Assembly (NCBI GenBank): GCA_015065065.1 | Contig: SVQX01000019.1 | Location: 1 to 39,109 of the forward strand | DNA length: 39,109 bases | Reading direction: 5' to 3' | DNA from: Oscillospiraceae bacterium | Lineage (GTDB): Bacteria; Bacillota; Clostridia; Oscillospirales; CAG-272 | Part shown: positions 8,071-17,306 of the stretch, piece by piece | How the letters are laid out: each line of letters starts with the position of its first letter | Numbering within the stretch: position 1 is the first letter of the stretch | Position numbers and translations under genes: made by a program | Notes under the pieces: model-generated | Seen by the model: only the letters and a program-made list of their open reading frames with translations | Told to the model about the DNA's origin: nothing | Databases searched by the model: none

Positions 8071-8382
8071 GTGGACGATAAGGATTTTGCGATAAGACTT
8101 GCACGGTTGCGCGAGAAAAAAGGTGTTTCTGCGCGGGATATGAGCTTATCAATAGGTCAAAACCCGGGTTATATCAACAGTATAGAAGCAGGAAAATTCA
8201 AGCCATCATTGGACGGCATTTTCTTTATCTGCGAGTACCTTGGGGTGACTCCGAGTGAATTTTTTGATATTGAATCCACAAATCCGTCTAAGCTTAACGC
8301 GATCATAAAGGACATGAAAAAGCTCAACGACCAACAGCTTGAAACTATTTCTGCGCTTGTCAAGGATTTGATAAAGCGATAG
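8071..8382 (+). CDS. Xre-family transcriptional regulator
   Basis: 103 residues with an N-terminal Cro/C1 helix-turn-helix: RLARLREKKGVSARDMSLS, then GQNPGYINSIEAGKFKPS. The C-terminal tail (KLNAIIKDMKKLNDQQLETI) is probably a dimerisation helix. Start choice: GAGGTG at 8059-8064 is only two bases from the ATG at 8065 but eight from the GTG at 8071, so the GTG is preferred. It probably controls itself and the divergent SLOG gene through the repeated CGATATTT sites. No peptidase or sensor domain is visible. Confidence 0.85.
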   Translation: MDDKDFAIRLARLREKKGVSARDMSLSIGQNPGYINSIEAGKFKPSLDGIFFICEYLGVTPSEFFDIESTNPSKLNAIIKDMKKLNDQQLETISALVKDLIKR

Positions 8383-8410
8383 ACACTATTGGAATAAAGT
8401 TTATACCAAG

Positions 8411-8438
8411 ATCGGCAGAGGATAACACCTCTGCCGAT
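8411..8438 (+). terminator. terminator of the Xre gene
   Basis: ATCGGCAGAGG (8411-8421) pairs with CCTCTGCCGAT (8428-8438); the T-tract is weak. Confidence 0.6.
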
Positions 8439-8644
8439 AGATTTAAGGAATAGATTGAAAACCTGTTGCCGAGTTGGTGTGCGTAGCATCCTGTTTCATC
8501 TCTCTTTCAGCGTTGCTCCACTAACAAATCACCAACCACATCAGTCGTGTCCGATCTCCAATTTGCGACCTTTCGGTATAATTTGTAAGAGCGTTTTCAA
8601 GATGGCTCTCTGCGTGATAACCAAGCCTCAAAGCGGGAGGGATT
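8439..8644. other. gene-free stretch
   Basis: No reading frame with a ribosome binding site and no RNA gene is recognised on either strand. It leads into the palindromic element at 8645. Confidence 0.5.
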
Positions 8645-8721
8645 CCAAAGGGAGGGAGGAATGGAGGGGTGCAATTTCAATTTACAAAATTGAAATCACG
8701 ACTCATCCTCCCTCCCTTTGG
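8645..8721. repeat. long palindromic intergenic element
   Basis: Outer arms CCAAAGGGAGGGAGGA (8645-8660) and TCCTCCCTCCCTTTGG (8706-8721) are perfect 16-bp complements. An inner pair, ATTTCAATTT (8674-8683) and AAATTGAAAT (8687-8696), closes a 3-nt loop. The layout is that of a small non-coding hairpin repeat or MITE-like element. There is no coding capacity. Confidence 0.6.
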
Positions 8722-8779
8722 TCTCCTTTTGGTTGCTTTTCAGAGAAGCGAAAAGTAACATAACACATTTAAAACGGAA

Positions 8780-8804
8780 ATCCCCCGACGCGCCGTCGGG
8801 GGAT
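8780..8804 (-). terminator. terminator of the flavodoxin-like gene
   Basis: ATCCCCCGACG (8780-8790) with CGTCGGGGGAT (8794-8804). On the minus strand it is followed by TTCCGTTTTAAA. Confidence 0.8.
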
Positions 8805-8821
8805 ATGATATTATAAAACCT

Positions 8822-9400
8822 TTACGCGCCGGCGTTTATCACGTCTGCCAGCTTCACCGCGAACTGCCCGATATCCGATTCGTTCAATGTGGGCAACGCC
8901 ACTCCCACTTCACCGTCGCCGTTCTCGCCGCCGTACAGAATCTTATTTCTCATCATACGCACAAATATTTTTTCAAGCCCGCGAGTGCGCTCAAGGCTAA
9001 GCTCTCCTCCAAAGCAGTTGACAGAAAGCTCTCCGTTCATTATAGCGCGCGGTATTTTCGCTACGTATTCTCTCATTCTTTCGGGATGACCGCAGCAGAT
9101 AAATCCGCCAAGCAGAACGTCGGGGCAAGCGCCGTCGTCCTTCGCCTCCTGTGCAGTACAGAACGCCTCAAGCGCCAGATTATCAAGCGAGCCCATTCGC
9201 ACCGAGCCTCCGACAATAACGGCGTCGTATACTCTCAGCTCCGCTCTTGACGGAACTCCCTCGTACCTCATATCCTTCAGCGTAACGTCAAAGCGGGTAA
9301 GCCTTGTCGCAAGCAGTTGTGCTGCCTTCATGCAAGTCCCCGTTTTCCCGCCGCAAGCAATAAGAATTTTTGCCGTTTCTCTTTTTCTGTTCGTCTGCAT
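8822..9400 (-). CDS. flavodoxin-domain protein (HemG/Flavodoxin_5-like)
   Basis: 192 residues. The start of the fold, ILIACGGKTGTCMKAAQLLA, matches the FMN phosphate loop region of flavodoxins. YDAVIVGGSVRMGSL is the strand and loop typical of the HemG/flavodoxin_5 group (compare GGSxRxGxL). The C-terminal part (RGLEKIFVRMMRNKI) also fits that group. It probably binds FMN and moves electrons in the cytoplasm. A role as protoporphyrinogen oxidase is only one option, and no heme genes are nearby. GAGG precedes the ATG. It has its own promoter (9429-9457) next to a 26-bp palindrome. Confidence 0.75.
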   Translation of the reverse strand: MQTNRKRETAKILIACGGKTGTCMKAAQLLATRLTRFDVTLKDMRYEGVPSRAELRVYDAVIVGGSVRMGSLDNLALEAFCTAQEAKDDGACPDVLLGGFICCGHPERMREYVAKIPRAIMNGELSVNCFGGELSLERTRGLEKIFVRMMRNKILYGGENGDGEVGVALPTLNESDIGQFAVKLADVINAGA

Positions 9401-9428
9401 ACGCTATCCTCGTCTTTAAGTATACTTT

Positions 9429-9457
9429 ATTATAACTCCTTTTTGCCATGATGTCAA
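9429..9457 (-). promoter_or_regulatory. promoter of the flavodoxin-like gene
   Basis: On the minus strand, TTGACA (9457-9452), 17-bp spacer, TATAAT (9434-9429). Confidence 0.82.
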
Positions 9458-9483
9458 GAGGTCGGCTGATATCAGCCGACCTC
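9458..9483. repeat. 26-bp perfect palindrome between hpf and the flavodoxin-like gene
   Basis: Two 13-bp halves (9458-9470 and 9471-9483, GAGGTCGGCTGAT in the left half) are exact complements with no loop. It lies 7 bp after the hpf stop and directly abuts the -35 of the next promoter. It may be the hpf terminator stem (although no T-tract follows) or a regulator binding site. Confidence 0.6.
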
Positions 9484-9490
9484 AAAGCTA

Positions 9491-10030
9491 TTATTTTTCA
9501 GGCTCGATAAGTCCGTACGTGCCGTCGTGCCGTCTGTATACCACGCAGGTATCTCCCGACGCTATATCGTTGAAAACGTAGAACTCGTGGTCAAGCAGAT
9601 TCATCTGCATAACCGCTTCCTCGGGTGACATGGGACGGAATTCAAATTTCTTGGTGCGGATGATGATATCCTCGTCCTCCTCCATATCCTCCTCAAAATA
9701 ATATCCGTCGTACGCTCCTATATCGTCAAACGCCCCCTCACGCAGCTTGCGTGCAAGCTTTGTTTTATTCTTGCGAATCTGGCGTTCCATTGTATCAATT
9801 GACCTGTCAAGTGCCTCTCTGAAGCTATCCGCTCCGATCTCGCAACGGAAAATCGTACCGTCGTTGTTGACGGTAAGCTCCAATGTGGAGGTGTTTCTCT
9901 TTCGGCTGAGCGTGACCTGAGCCTCCGCCTCGGACTTGAAGTACTTATCCAGCTTTTCAAGCTTCGTGTAAATAAGCTTCTTGGTGTCCTCGTACACGTT
10001 CATCTGTCTGCCGATAATGTTGATCTTCAT
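9491..10030 (-). CDS. hpf: ribosome hibernation-promoting factor, long form
   Basis: 179 residues from the ATG at 10030, chosen because AAGGAGGAAAAAGT sits just before it; upstream codons to 10063 have no such signal. The N-terminal S30AE/YfiA domain begins MKINIIGRQMNVYED and continues through VTLSRKRNTSTLELTV (binds the 30S decoding centre). The C-terminal domain ends with IIRTKKFEFRPMSPEEAVMQ and VYRRHDGTYGLIEP, the long-form dimerisation domain that joins two 70S ribosomes into a 100S particle in stationary phase. It is monocistronic with its own promoter. Confidence 0.95.
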   Translation of the reverse strand: MKINIIGRQMNVYEDTKKLIYTKLEKLDKYFKSEAEAQVTLSRKRNTSTLELTVNNDGTIFRCEIGADSFREALDRSIDTMERQIRKNKTKLARKLREGAFDDIGAYDGYYFEEDMEEDEDIIIRTKKFEFRPMSPEEAVMQMNLLDHEFYVFNDIASGDTCVVYRRHDGTYGLIEPEK

Positions 10031-10098
10031 ACTTTTTCCTCCTTCGTTTGAGTGTATCGCCAATGTGCGGCGGAGGGATACTGCCTCCCCGCATATTT

Positions 10099-10127
10099 AT
10101 TTTACCACATCATTATCAATTTGTAAA
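10099..10127 (-). promoter_or_regulatory. hpf promoter
   Basis: On the minus strand, TTTACA (10127-10122), 17-bp spacer, TAAAAT (10104-10099). Confidence 0.65.
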
Positions 10128-10190
10128 GTATATTTATCGAATAAAAATTATTTTTGTGAAAAATAACCAAATATAGGTTTAAAAATATGA

Positions 10191-12278
<2,088 letters not shown>

Positions 12279-12845
12279 TCATGCAAGCCCCGTGTATTCC
12301 ACAATTCCGCGGTATACGCCCTCGGCAAAAAGCTCGGGGGAGTTGTTCATAAGCGCGCTGTCGGTAGGGCTGGTTATAAAGCCAAGCTCTACCAACACCG
12401 CAGGCATAGCCGTCCTTTTCAGCACGTAAAGACTCGGCCGCACCTTCATTCCGCGGTCTGCAAGCCCTGTTACGTCGCTTATTTCCTCAACGATATCCTC
12501 CCCCAGCTCGAATGCGGGAGTGCCGCGCGCGTAGGCAAATGCCTCCGTTCCCGACGCATTTGGATTATCAGAGGCGTTGGTGTGCAGACTGATAAAATAA
12601 TCCGCGCCCCACGAATTTGCGTCGTCCACGCGGCGGCGAAGGCTTGTGGAATTGGACGTTCCAAGCACAACGTCGGCTGTCGGACGCGATAGGCGCACGT
12701 CGTAGTTTCCGCTTCTGCGCAAAAGCTGTGCAAGCTCTATCCCTATCCGATAAACTATGTCCTGCTCGCGCAGACCGTTTCCCTCCGCCCCCGCGTTGGG
12801 ATTCTGTGGGTTATGCCCCTGGTCTATGTATATCTTTATTGCCAT
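12279..12845 (-). CDS. N-acetylmuramoyl-L-alanine amidase (Amidase_3)
   Basis: 188 residues, a single zinc amidase domain that cuts the bond between muramic acid and the stem peptide. Zinc ligands are visible: His11 in IDQGHN, Glu27 in LREQD, His88 in SLHTNAS. The catalytic Glu153 lies in VLVELGF. There is no signal peptide or wall-binding repeat, unlike CwlD or LytC. It is therefore either exported by a non-classical route, acts during mother-cell lysis or sporulation, or is a phage-like lysin. GGAGGAGGGAAGAC precedes the ATG. Divergent from rsmI and tail-to-tail with ligA. Confidence 0.92.
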   Translation of the reverse strand: MAIKIYIDQGHNPQNPNAGAEGNGLREQDIVYRIGIELAQLLRRSGNYDVRLSRPTADVVLGTSNSTSLRRRVDDANSWGADYFISLHTNASDNPNASGTEAFAYARGTPAFELGEDIVEEISDVTGLADRGMKVRPSLYVLKRTAMPAVLVELGFITSPTDSALMNNSPELFAEGVYRGIVEYTGLA

Positions 12846-12925
12846 GTCTTCCCTCCTCCGTATCTCTCACGACAGATTATGCAGGACGGAGCGCGTGGGT
12901 GCAAATTCAATTTACAGGAGAAAAA

Positions 12926-13825
12926 ATGAGCTCGGTCAAAAACAAAAACGTCGCCGACATGGGCGATGTGCAAGAAAAAAACAAGGTGGTCGGAAAAACG
13001 CTGTACCTTGTAGCAACCCCTATCGGCAACCTTGCAGATATGTCCGCGCGAGCGATCAAGGTGCTGTCCGAGGTGGATTTTATCGCCGCGGAGGACACGC
13101 GGAATTCCCTTCACCTGCTTCAATATTTTGGAATATCCAAGCCGCTTGTGTCCTACTTTGAGCATAACAAGCGCGAGCGAGGATGTCAGATCGCCGATAG
13201 GCTGGAGAGCGGCGAGAGCTGTGCGCTTATCACCGACGCAGGTACTCCCGCAATATCCGATCCAGGCGAGGACCTCGTGGCTCTGTGCGCCGAGCGCGGT
13301 ATTGCCGTCACGTCCATACCCGGTTGCTGTGCGGGAATTACCGCACTGACGCTGTCGGGACTTCCCACGGGCAGATTCACCTTTGAAGGCTTTTTGTCCG
13401 TTAATAAAACAGACCGCCGCCGACATCTCGACGAGCTAAAAAACGAAAGACGCACAATGATATTTCACGAAGCACCACACAAGCTGTGCGCCACTCTTGA
13501 CGATTTTCTAAAAGCCTTTGGCGGTGAGCGGCGTATCGCACTTTGCCGTGAGCTGACCAAGCTCAACGAGGAGGTACTGCGCCTGACGCTTGCCGAGGCG
13601 GTGGAGTATTACAAGGAGCATAGTCCGCGCGGCGAGTACGTACTCGTGCTTGAGGGAGCGACGGGAAACGCGAGTGCTGAGGATTTCTGGATCGAAATGA
13701 GCATACAGCAGCACGTTGAGCATTATATAAACGAAGGACTTTCCAAGATGGACGCCATCAAAGCTGCCGCCCGTGACCGCGGTGTGCCGAAAAACACGGT
13801 GTATAAAGAAATGGTTGATACATAA
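12926..13825 (+). CDS. rsmI: 16S rRNA (cytidine-1402-2'-O)-methyltransferase RsmI
   Basis: 299 residues from the ATG at 12926, preceded by ACAGGAGAAAAA. A longer frame reaching into the divergent amidase gene is not credible. The tetrapyrrole-methylase fold is clear: LYLVATPIGNLADMSARA, then EDTRNSLHLLQYFGI, CALITDAGTPAISDPG, and SIPGCCAGITALTLSGLP (SAM site). The C-terminal tail (MDAIKAAARDRGVPKNTVY) is the RsmI_HTH-type extension. It methylates the 2'-O of C1402 in the ribosomal decoding centre together with RsmH. The N-terminal 25 residues before the domain are unusual and weakly conserved in character. The stop codon lies inside the terminator arm. Confidence 0.95.
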   Translation: MSSVKNKNVADMGDVQEKNKVVGKTLYLVATPIGNLADMSARAIKVLSEVDFIAAEDTRNSLHLLQYFGISKPLVSYFEHNKRERGCQIADRLESGESCALITDAGTPAISDPGEDLVALCAERGIAVTSIPGCCAGITALTLSGLPTGRFTFEGFLSVNKTDRRRHLDELKNERRTMIFHEAPHKLCATLDDFLKAFGGERRIALCRELTKLNEEVLRLTLAEAVEYYKEHSPRGEYVLVLEGATGNASAEDFWIEMSIQQHVEHYINEGLSKMDAIKAAARDRGVPKNTVYKEMVDT

Positions 13826-13868
13826 TCAAAAAGTGGCTGTCGCAAATGCGACAGCCACTTTTTGATTA
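13823..13868. terminator. bidirectional terminator, rsmI and small membrane protein
   Basis: Perfect 22-bp arms at 13823-13844 and 13847-13868 with core GTGGCTGTCGCA. Both convergent stop codons are embedded in the outer ends of the arms. Confidence 0.92.
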
Positions 13869-14219
13869 TTCTGCCTTTTCCTCCTCTGCGGGAGCTTCCT
13901 CAACAGTCTCGGCGGATGCTTCGGCTGCAGGAGCCTCCTCGGCAGGAGCTTCCTCATCGATGGTGATCTCAACGTCACCCTCAACCTCTTTGTTGGCATT
14001 TTCATCAATGCCCAGCTTGTCGGAAACCTTGTGCTTGACCTTGCGCCACCAAATGAGAAGGAATGCACCGCAAGCAACTACGATACCACCGATCGCGCTG
14101 GCAGCAGTAGTTACTACGGCGGGATCGATATATGCGGCAGACGCATTGACAGCAAAAAGCATAAAGGAGCAAGCCGTAACACTTACGGCAAGTATAAGCC
14201 TTGAAAAGTTCTTTTTCAT
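13866..14219 (-). CDS. small secreted or membrane protein with acidic tail
   Basis: 117 residues from the ATG at 14219, preceded by GGAGGATATT. A signal peptide or first membrane helix (about residues 7-30, ending in VNASA) is followed by YIDPAVVTTAASAIGG and a second membrane helix ending in FLLIWWRKVKHKV. The tail (about 75-117) is rich in Glu, Ala and Pro. The YIDP-helix-WRK arrangement is seen in small proteins of unknown function in many Bacillota. Function unknown. Confidence 0.7.
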   Translation of the reverse strand: MKKNFSRLILAVSVTACSFMLFAVNASAAYIDPAVVTTAASAIGGIVVACGAFLLIWWRKVKHKVSDKLGIDENANKEVEGDVEITIDEEAPAEEAPAAEASAETVEEAPAEEEKAE

Positions 14220-14339
14220 AATATCCTCCAAAAAACTTGATATATACAGTAAATATTATAACCCGAGGAAGCGTTTTTGTCAATCCCCTTTACGCTGTAA
14301 AAAAAATATATTTTCTTAAAACTTTTTTTCAAAAACCTC

Positions 14340-14368
14340 TTGACAAATTCAACCTTATCGTGTATAAT
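14340..14368 (+). promoter_or_regulatory. promoter of tRNA-Leu(GAG)
   Basis: TTGACA (14340-14345), 17-bp spacer, TATAAT (14363-14368). Confidence 0.88.
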
Positions 14369-14398
14369 ATCATACGTTGCGACAAGCGACACGAATAT

Positions 14399-14483
14399 GC
14401 GAGAGTGGCGGAACTGGCAGACGCGCACGTTTGAGGGGCGTGTGGTTTACACCGTACGGGTTCAAGTCCCGTTTCTCGCACCA
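14399..14483 (+). tRNA. tRNA-Leu(GAG)
   Basis: An 85-nt class II tRNA starting GCGAGAGTGGCGGAACTGG. The anticodon loop TTGAGGG gives anticodon GAG. It has a long variable arm, a T arm with GGGTTCAAGTCCC, acceptor strand TTCTCGC, and an encoded CCA. The downstream terminator stem begins with this CCA. Confidence 0.97.
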
Positions 14484-14520
14484 AGAAAAAACCGAGGCAA
14501 TAGCCTCGGTTTTTTCTTGG
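14481..14520 (+). terminator. terminator of tRNA-Leu(GAG)
   Basis: 18-bp arms at 14481-14498 and 14503-14520 (core ACCGAGGC / GCCTCGGT) with loop AATA. The left arm starts at the CCA of the tRNA, and a run of six T follows the core. Confidence 0.88.
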
Positions 14521-14594
14521 TGTAAAACAGGTCACGCCGAAGCCGTCCGCCGTTCAGTGATGCTTCTCTTTTGCCATATCGAAAAAGCAGGCGG

Positions 14595-14649
14595 CAAGGT
14601 TGCCGTCTTGCGAAGCAAGTGGAGGCTCTCAGCCGACAAGGCAACCTTG
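14595..14649. repeat. palindromic repeat element, copy 1
   Basis: CAAGGTTGCC (14595-14604) pairs with GGCAACCTTG (14640-14649), enclosing a small hairpin CTTGC-GAA-GCAAG. Positions 14602-14639 are repeated in inverted orientation at 17194-17231 (35 of 38 positions equal). The rest of 14521-14716 holds nothing recognisable. Confidence 0.6.
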
Positions 14650-14716
14650 GGACAATAGCGAGCGCCAGCGAATCTTGGCGTGTCCAGTCGCTTGAATTTT
14701 AATTTTCATTTTTCCC

Positions 14717-14745
14717 TTGATTTTCCGTGGTTTTTGTGCTACAAT
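14717..14745 (+). promoter_or_regulatory. promoter of the duplicated-domain lipoprotein
   Basis: TTGATT (14717-14722), 17-bp spacer, TACAAT (14740-14745). Confidence 0.65.
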
Positions 14746-14801
14746 GATTACGGCGACCAAAGAAATTCTATATCGATCTCATTATTGAAAGGAGAAAAAT
14801 C

Positions 14802-16106
14802 ATGAAAAAGCTTTTATCTATCGCGCTTGCTATCTGCATGCTCGTGGCGTTCACCGCAACGCTGACCTCCTGCGACGAATCCGGTCAGCAGACCGAGCAG
14901 ACCACCCCCGCAAGCTCCGAATCGACAACCGAGTCCGCTACCGAGTCCGACACCGAATCGGAAACGAAAACCGAGACCGAGACCGAGACCGAGACCGAAG
15001 GTCCTTCGGATATCACCAAAGAGGAATGGCAGGCAGCTATTGCCGACCAGAAGTTCGATAACGTTACCATCCACTATACCCTGACTATGGATGGCGAATC
15101 CCAGGCTCATATCGTTAAGATCGCAGACGACATGGTTTACAGAAAAGTGACCATGACCATGTTCGGCGAGGAATTCTCCCAGGCTATTTGCTTTACGGAC
15201 GAGGAAGGCGCCGAGCAAAGAGAAATGTTCCTTATAGTATTCCTTTCCCTGCTTGCTGAAAAGGATAACTTCGTATTCGACCCCGAGGAAGGCGTGTTCA
15301 AAGCGCCCAACGAAGTAACGGCTACCGTTGAAGGCAGTGAGGAAGGTTGGTCCGCACACGAATCAATGAATGACGGAAAGGTTAAATTCTCTATCGAAGG
15401 CAACCTTGAATACTTCGCTTGCACTCTGACCGAAACCACGTATATCGGCGAGGAGGAATTGAATTCCTACACCTGCGACGCTATGTGGACCTTCTCGGAT
15501 TACGGCAAGACCGTTATCACTGAGGAGGAACAGGCAGCAACCGACTTCGGCGGCAGCAGCGACGGCGGAGATGAGGAGGTAAGCCTTGGCGTCAGCCTCA
15601 ACCCCGAGCAGTGGAACGCAGCAATCCAGATCTCCAATTTTAATAACGTCACAATGACAAGCTCCGCCCTGTTCCTTTCCGGAAATGACTCCAACACGGA
15701 TATCAATCTCACCACCTTTTGGCTGGACGGAAACACGGTAAAAATACAAGAGGGTGAGGATTACTCCGAGGTCAGCACCGACGCTGAAATGGTATCCTCG
15801 GTAAGAACGTGGTACATTGATACCACCCTTGCTATCGTTGAGAATTTTGACGACTTCACCTACGACGAGGAGCTGGGATGCTATGCTGCCGGCGAACCGA
15901 TTGTCTATAACGTAACTATTGAAGATTACAACGCAACGATCACCGCTCGCGATGCATTGGTTGCGTTTGACGAGGATATGCATATCGCATACATCATGTG
16001 CGAAATGACTCAAGAATTTGAGGAAGATGGCGAGCAAAAGACCTTCGTCATAGAGGTCGCGTTCACCTTCTATGATTACGGAACTACCGTGATTGAAGCC
16101 GAATAA
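14802..16106 (+). CDS. lipoprotein with two copies of an unknown domain
   Basis: 434 residues. A signal peptide ends in the lipobox LTSC (Cys24). A Thr/Ser/Glu linker with TE repeats (about 30-68) probably spans the wall. Two copies of a domain of about 165 residues follow. Copy A starts TKEEWQAAIADQKFDNVTI and ends WTFSDYGKTVI; copy B (from about 265) starts NPEQWNAAIQISNFNNVTM and ends FTFYDYGTTVI. The copies differ strongly in the middle. An Asp/Gly/Ser linker separates them. I do not recognise the domain. The beta-rich pattern resembles surface lipoproteins of LppX/LolA-like or binding type, but this is speculation. Monocistronic with its own promoter and terminator. Confidence 0.78.
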   Translation: MKKLLSIALAICMLVAFTATLTSCDESGQQTEQTTPASSESTTESATESDTESETKTETETETETEGPSDITKEEWQAAIADQKFDNVTIHYTLTMDGESQAHIVKIADDMVYRKVTMTMFGEEFSQAICFTDEEGAEQREMFLIVFLSLLAEKDNFVFDPEEGVFKAPNEVTATVEGSEEGWSAHESMNDGKVKFSIEGNLEYFACTLTETTYIGEEELNSYTCDAMWTFSDYGKTVITEEEQAATDFGGSSDGGDEEVSLGVSLNPEQWNAAIQISNFNNVTMTSSALFLSGNDSNTDINLTTFWLDGNTVKIQEGEDYSEVSTDAEMVSSVRTWYIDTTLAIVENFDDFTYDEELGCYAAGEPIVYNVTIEDYNATITARDALVAFDEDMHIAYIMCEMTQEFEEDGEQKTFVIEVAFTFYDYGTTVIEAE

Positions 16107-16116
16107 TCACCGACGC

Positions 16117-16152
16117 AAAAGAGCCCTTGGGAACTTCCCCAAGGGCTCTTTT
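16117..16152. terminator. bidirectional terminator
   Basis: AAAAGAGCCCTTGGG (16117-16131) and CCCAAGGGCTCTTTT (16138-16152) with more T residues after; shared by the convergent lipoprotein and hydrolase genes. Confidence 0.9.
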
Positions 16153-16165
16153 TTTTGATTGCAGC

Positions 16166-17113
16166 TCAAGCAAACGGAGCAAAAAAGTCCTCAAGCTCCG
16201 CGAAATAAGTTGTTTTATCAATAGGAAAGCACAGTCCGTGACCTGCGCCCGAAATAACCACCAGCCGCTTATGCTCGGAGGCGCACGCGGCGTAATTTTC
16301 CTCGCTCATACTGCAAGGAACGTAATCGTCAACGTCACCGTGAAAAAAGATAACGGGAATACTGCATTTTTTCATAGATTCGACGGGAGAATCGGCGTCG
16401 GGATCAAATCCTCCGAACAGTATCGCGCCAAGTCTGGCGAAGGGATACAGAATGTTCGGTGGCAGCCTCATATCGCGCATCACCTTTTTGATGATATCAC
16501 GCGTGGACGTATAACCGCAATCCGCAAGCACGCCCACCACATTGGGAGGCAGCTCCTTTGAAGCCGTCACCATAACGGTAGCCGCGCCCATAGATATGCC
16601 CGTAATTATAATTTTTGCGTTCTTGTCTATATTGCCCACAACGAAATCTATCCACGTCATACAGTCGCGGCTTTCCTTTGCACCGAAGGTTATCACCCTT
16701 CCCTCGCTGTTGCCGCTACCGCGGTGGTCAACGATAAGCGCGCTGTGTCCAAGACGGAAGCATCTGTATACTCCGCCGCAAAGATCGCGCTCGGCTGTCC
16801 CCCTATATCCGTGAAACAGTATTTCAATTGGCGCTCCATTTTCGTATTCAAAATACTGTCCGCGAAGCGTAAGACCGTCAAAGGACTTAACGGATACGTC
16901 GGTATGATCCATAGCACGGATCTCCTTCATCCACTGTATCATTTGCTCACGGTGAGGCTCATATATCCGCCCCTCGGGGATTGGAAACTCCTCGGGGTGC
17001 TTCGGTTGTTTTCTCACAGAATAAAAGATCTTAAAAAAACAGATACACACAATCAAAAGCCCAATAACCAAAAGTGCCAAAAGTATTATCAGAGGTATAA
17101 GCCAATACGGCAA
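16166..17113 (-). CDS. membrane-anchored alpha/beta hydrolase
   Basis: About 315 residues. An N-terminal membrane helix (PYWLIPLIILLALL onward) is followed by an alpha/beta hydrolase domain: EILFHGYRGTAERD (oxyanion region), VDHRGSGNSEG, the nucleophile elbow ITGISMGAATV, FFHGDVDDYVP (acid) and SGAGHGLCFP (His). Related to the YqkD/BAAT-like extracellular-facing hydrolases of Bacillota; substrate unknown. Start choice: the frame extends to 17179, but that region carries the promoter (-35 at 17179-17174, -10 at 17156-17151), so translation must begin later. The TTG at 17113 has AAGGTGG nine bases upstream; the GTG at 17125 is an alternative. Confidence 0.82.
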   Translation of the reverse strand: MPYWLIPLIILLALLVIGLLIVCICFFKIFYSVRKQPKHPEEFPIPEGRIYEPHREQMIQWMKEIRAMDHTDVSVKSFDGLTLRGQYFEYENGAPIEILFHGYRGTAERDLCGGVYRCFRLGHSALIVDHRGSGNSEGRVITFGAKESRDCMTWIDFVVGNIDKNAKIIITGISMGAATVMVTASKELPPNVVGVLADCGYTSTRDIIKKVMRDMRLPPNILYPFARLGAILFGGFDPDADSPVESMKKCSIPVIFFHGDVDDYVPCSMSEENYAACASEHKRLVVISGAGHGLCFPIDKTTYFAELEDFFAPFA

Positions 17114-17150
17114 TTTGAACGCCACCTTTCCATCTTTTTTTCCAAGTGAT

Positions 17151-17179
17151 ATTTTAACACAAAAGCTCCGCGATTTCAA
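17151..17179 (-). promoter_or_regulatory. promoter of the membrane-anchored hydrolase
   Basis: On the minus strand, TTGAAA (17179-17174), 17-bp spacer, TAAAAT (17156-17151). Confidence 0.65.
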
Positions 17180-17193
17180 CCTGTTTTTTTAAA

Positions 17194-17231
17194 TTGTCGG
17201 CTGAAAGCCTCCACTTGCCGCGCAAGACGGC
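17194..17231. repeat. dispersed repeat, copy 2 (inverted relative to 14602-14639)
   Basis: 35 of 38 positions equal the reverse complement of 14602-14639, including TCGGCTGA and AGCCTCCACTTGC. The two copies bracket the duplicated-domain lipoprotein and the hydrolase. A further inverted pair ATCGCCGCC / GGCGGCGAT follows at about 17239-17288. Confidence 0.65.
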
Positions 17232-17306
17232 GAACTTGTATCGCCGCCGTTTTGAAATCAAAAGGCTTTGGGGTTTTTGGCGGCGATGAAGGCTCTGCGC
17301 CTTTGT

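Noticed and set aside
8455..8763. Plus-strand open frame of 102 codons in the gap after the Xre gene
   Set aside because: No ribosome binding site, crosses the palindromic element, and the translated sequence has no protein-like pattern.
12617..12925. Extended rsmI reading frame reaching upstream
   Set aside because: It runs antisense through the well-supported amidase gene and lacks a ribosome binding site; the ATG at 12926 has ACAGGAG in front and directly precedes the conserved domain.
14237..14658. Several short frames over the tRNA-Leu(GAG) region
   Set aside because: They are translations of the tRNA and its terminator (including the WRNWQTR-type peptide typical of tRNA misannotation).
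17128..17179. Longer hydrolase frame starting with TTG at 17179
   Set aside because: The TTG is the first part of a -35 element (TTGAAA) with a -10 seventeen bases on; transcription would begin downstream of it, so it cannot be the start codon.
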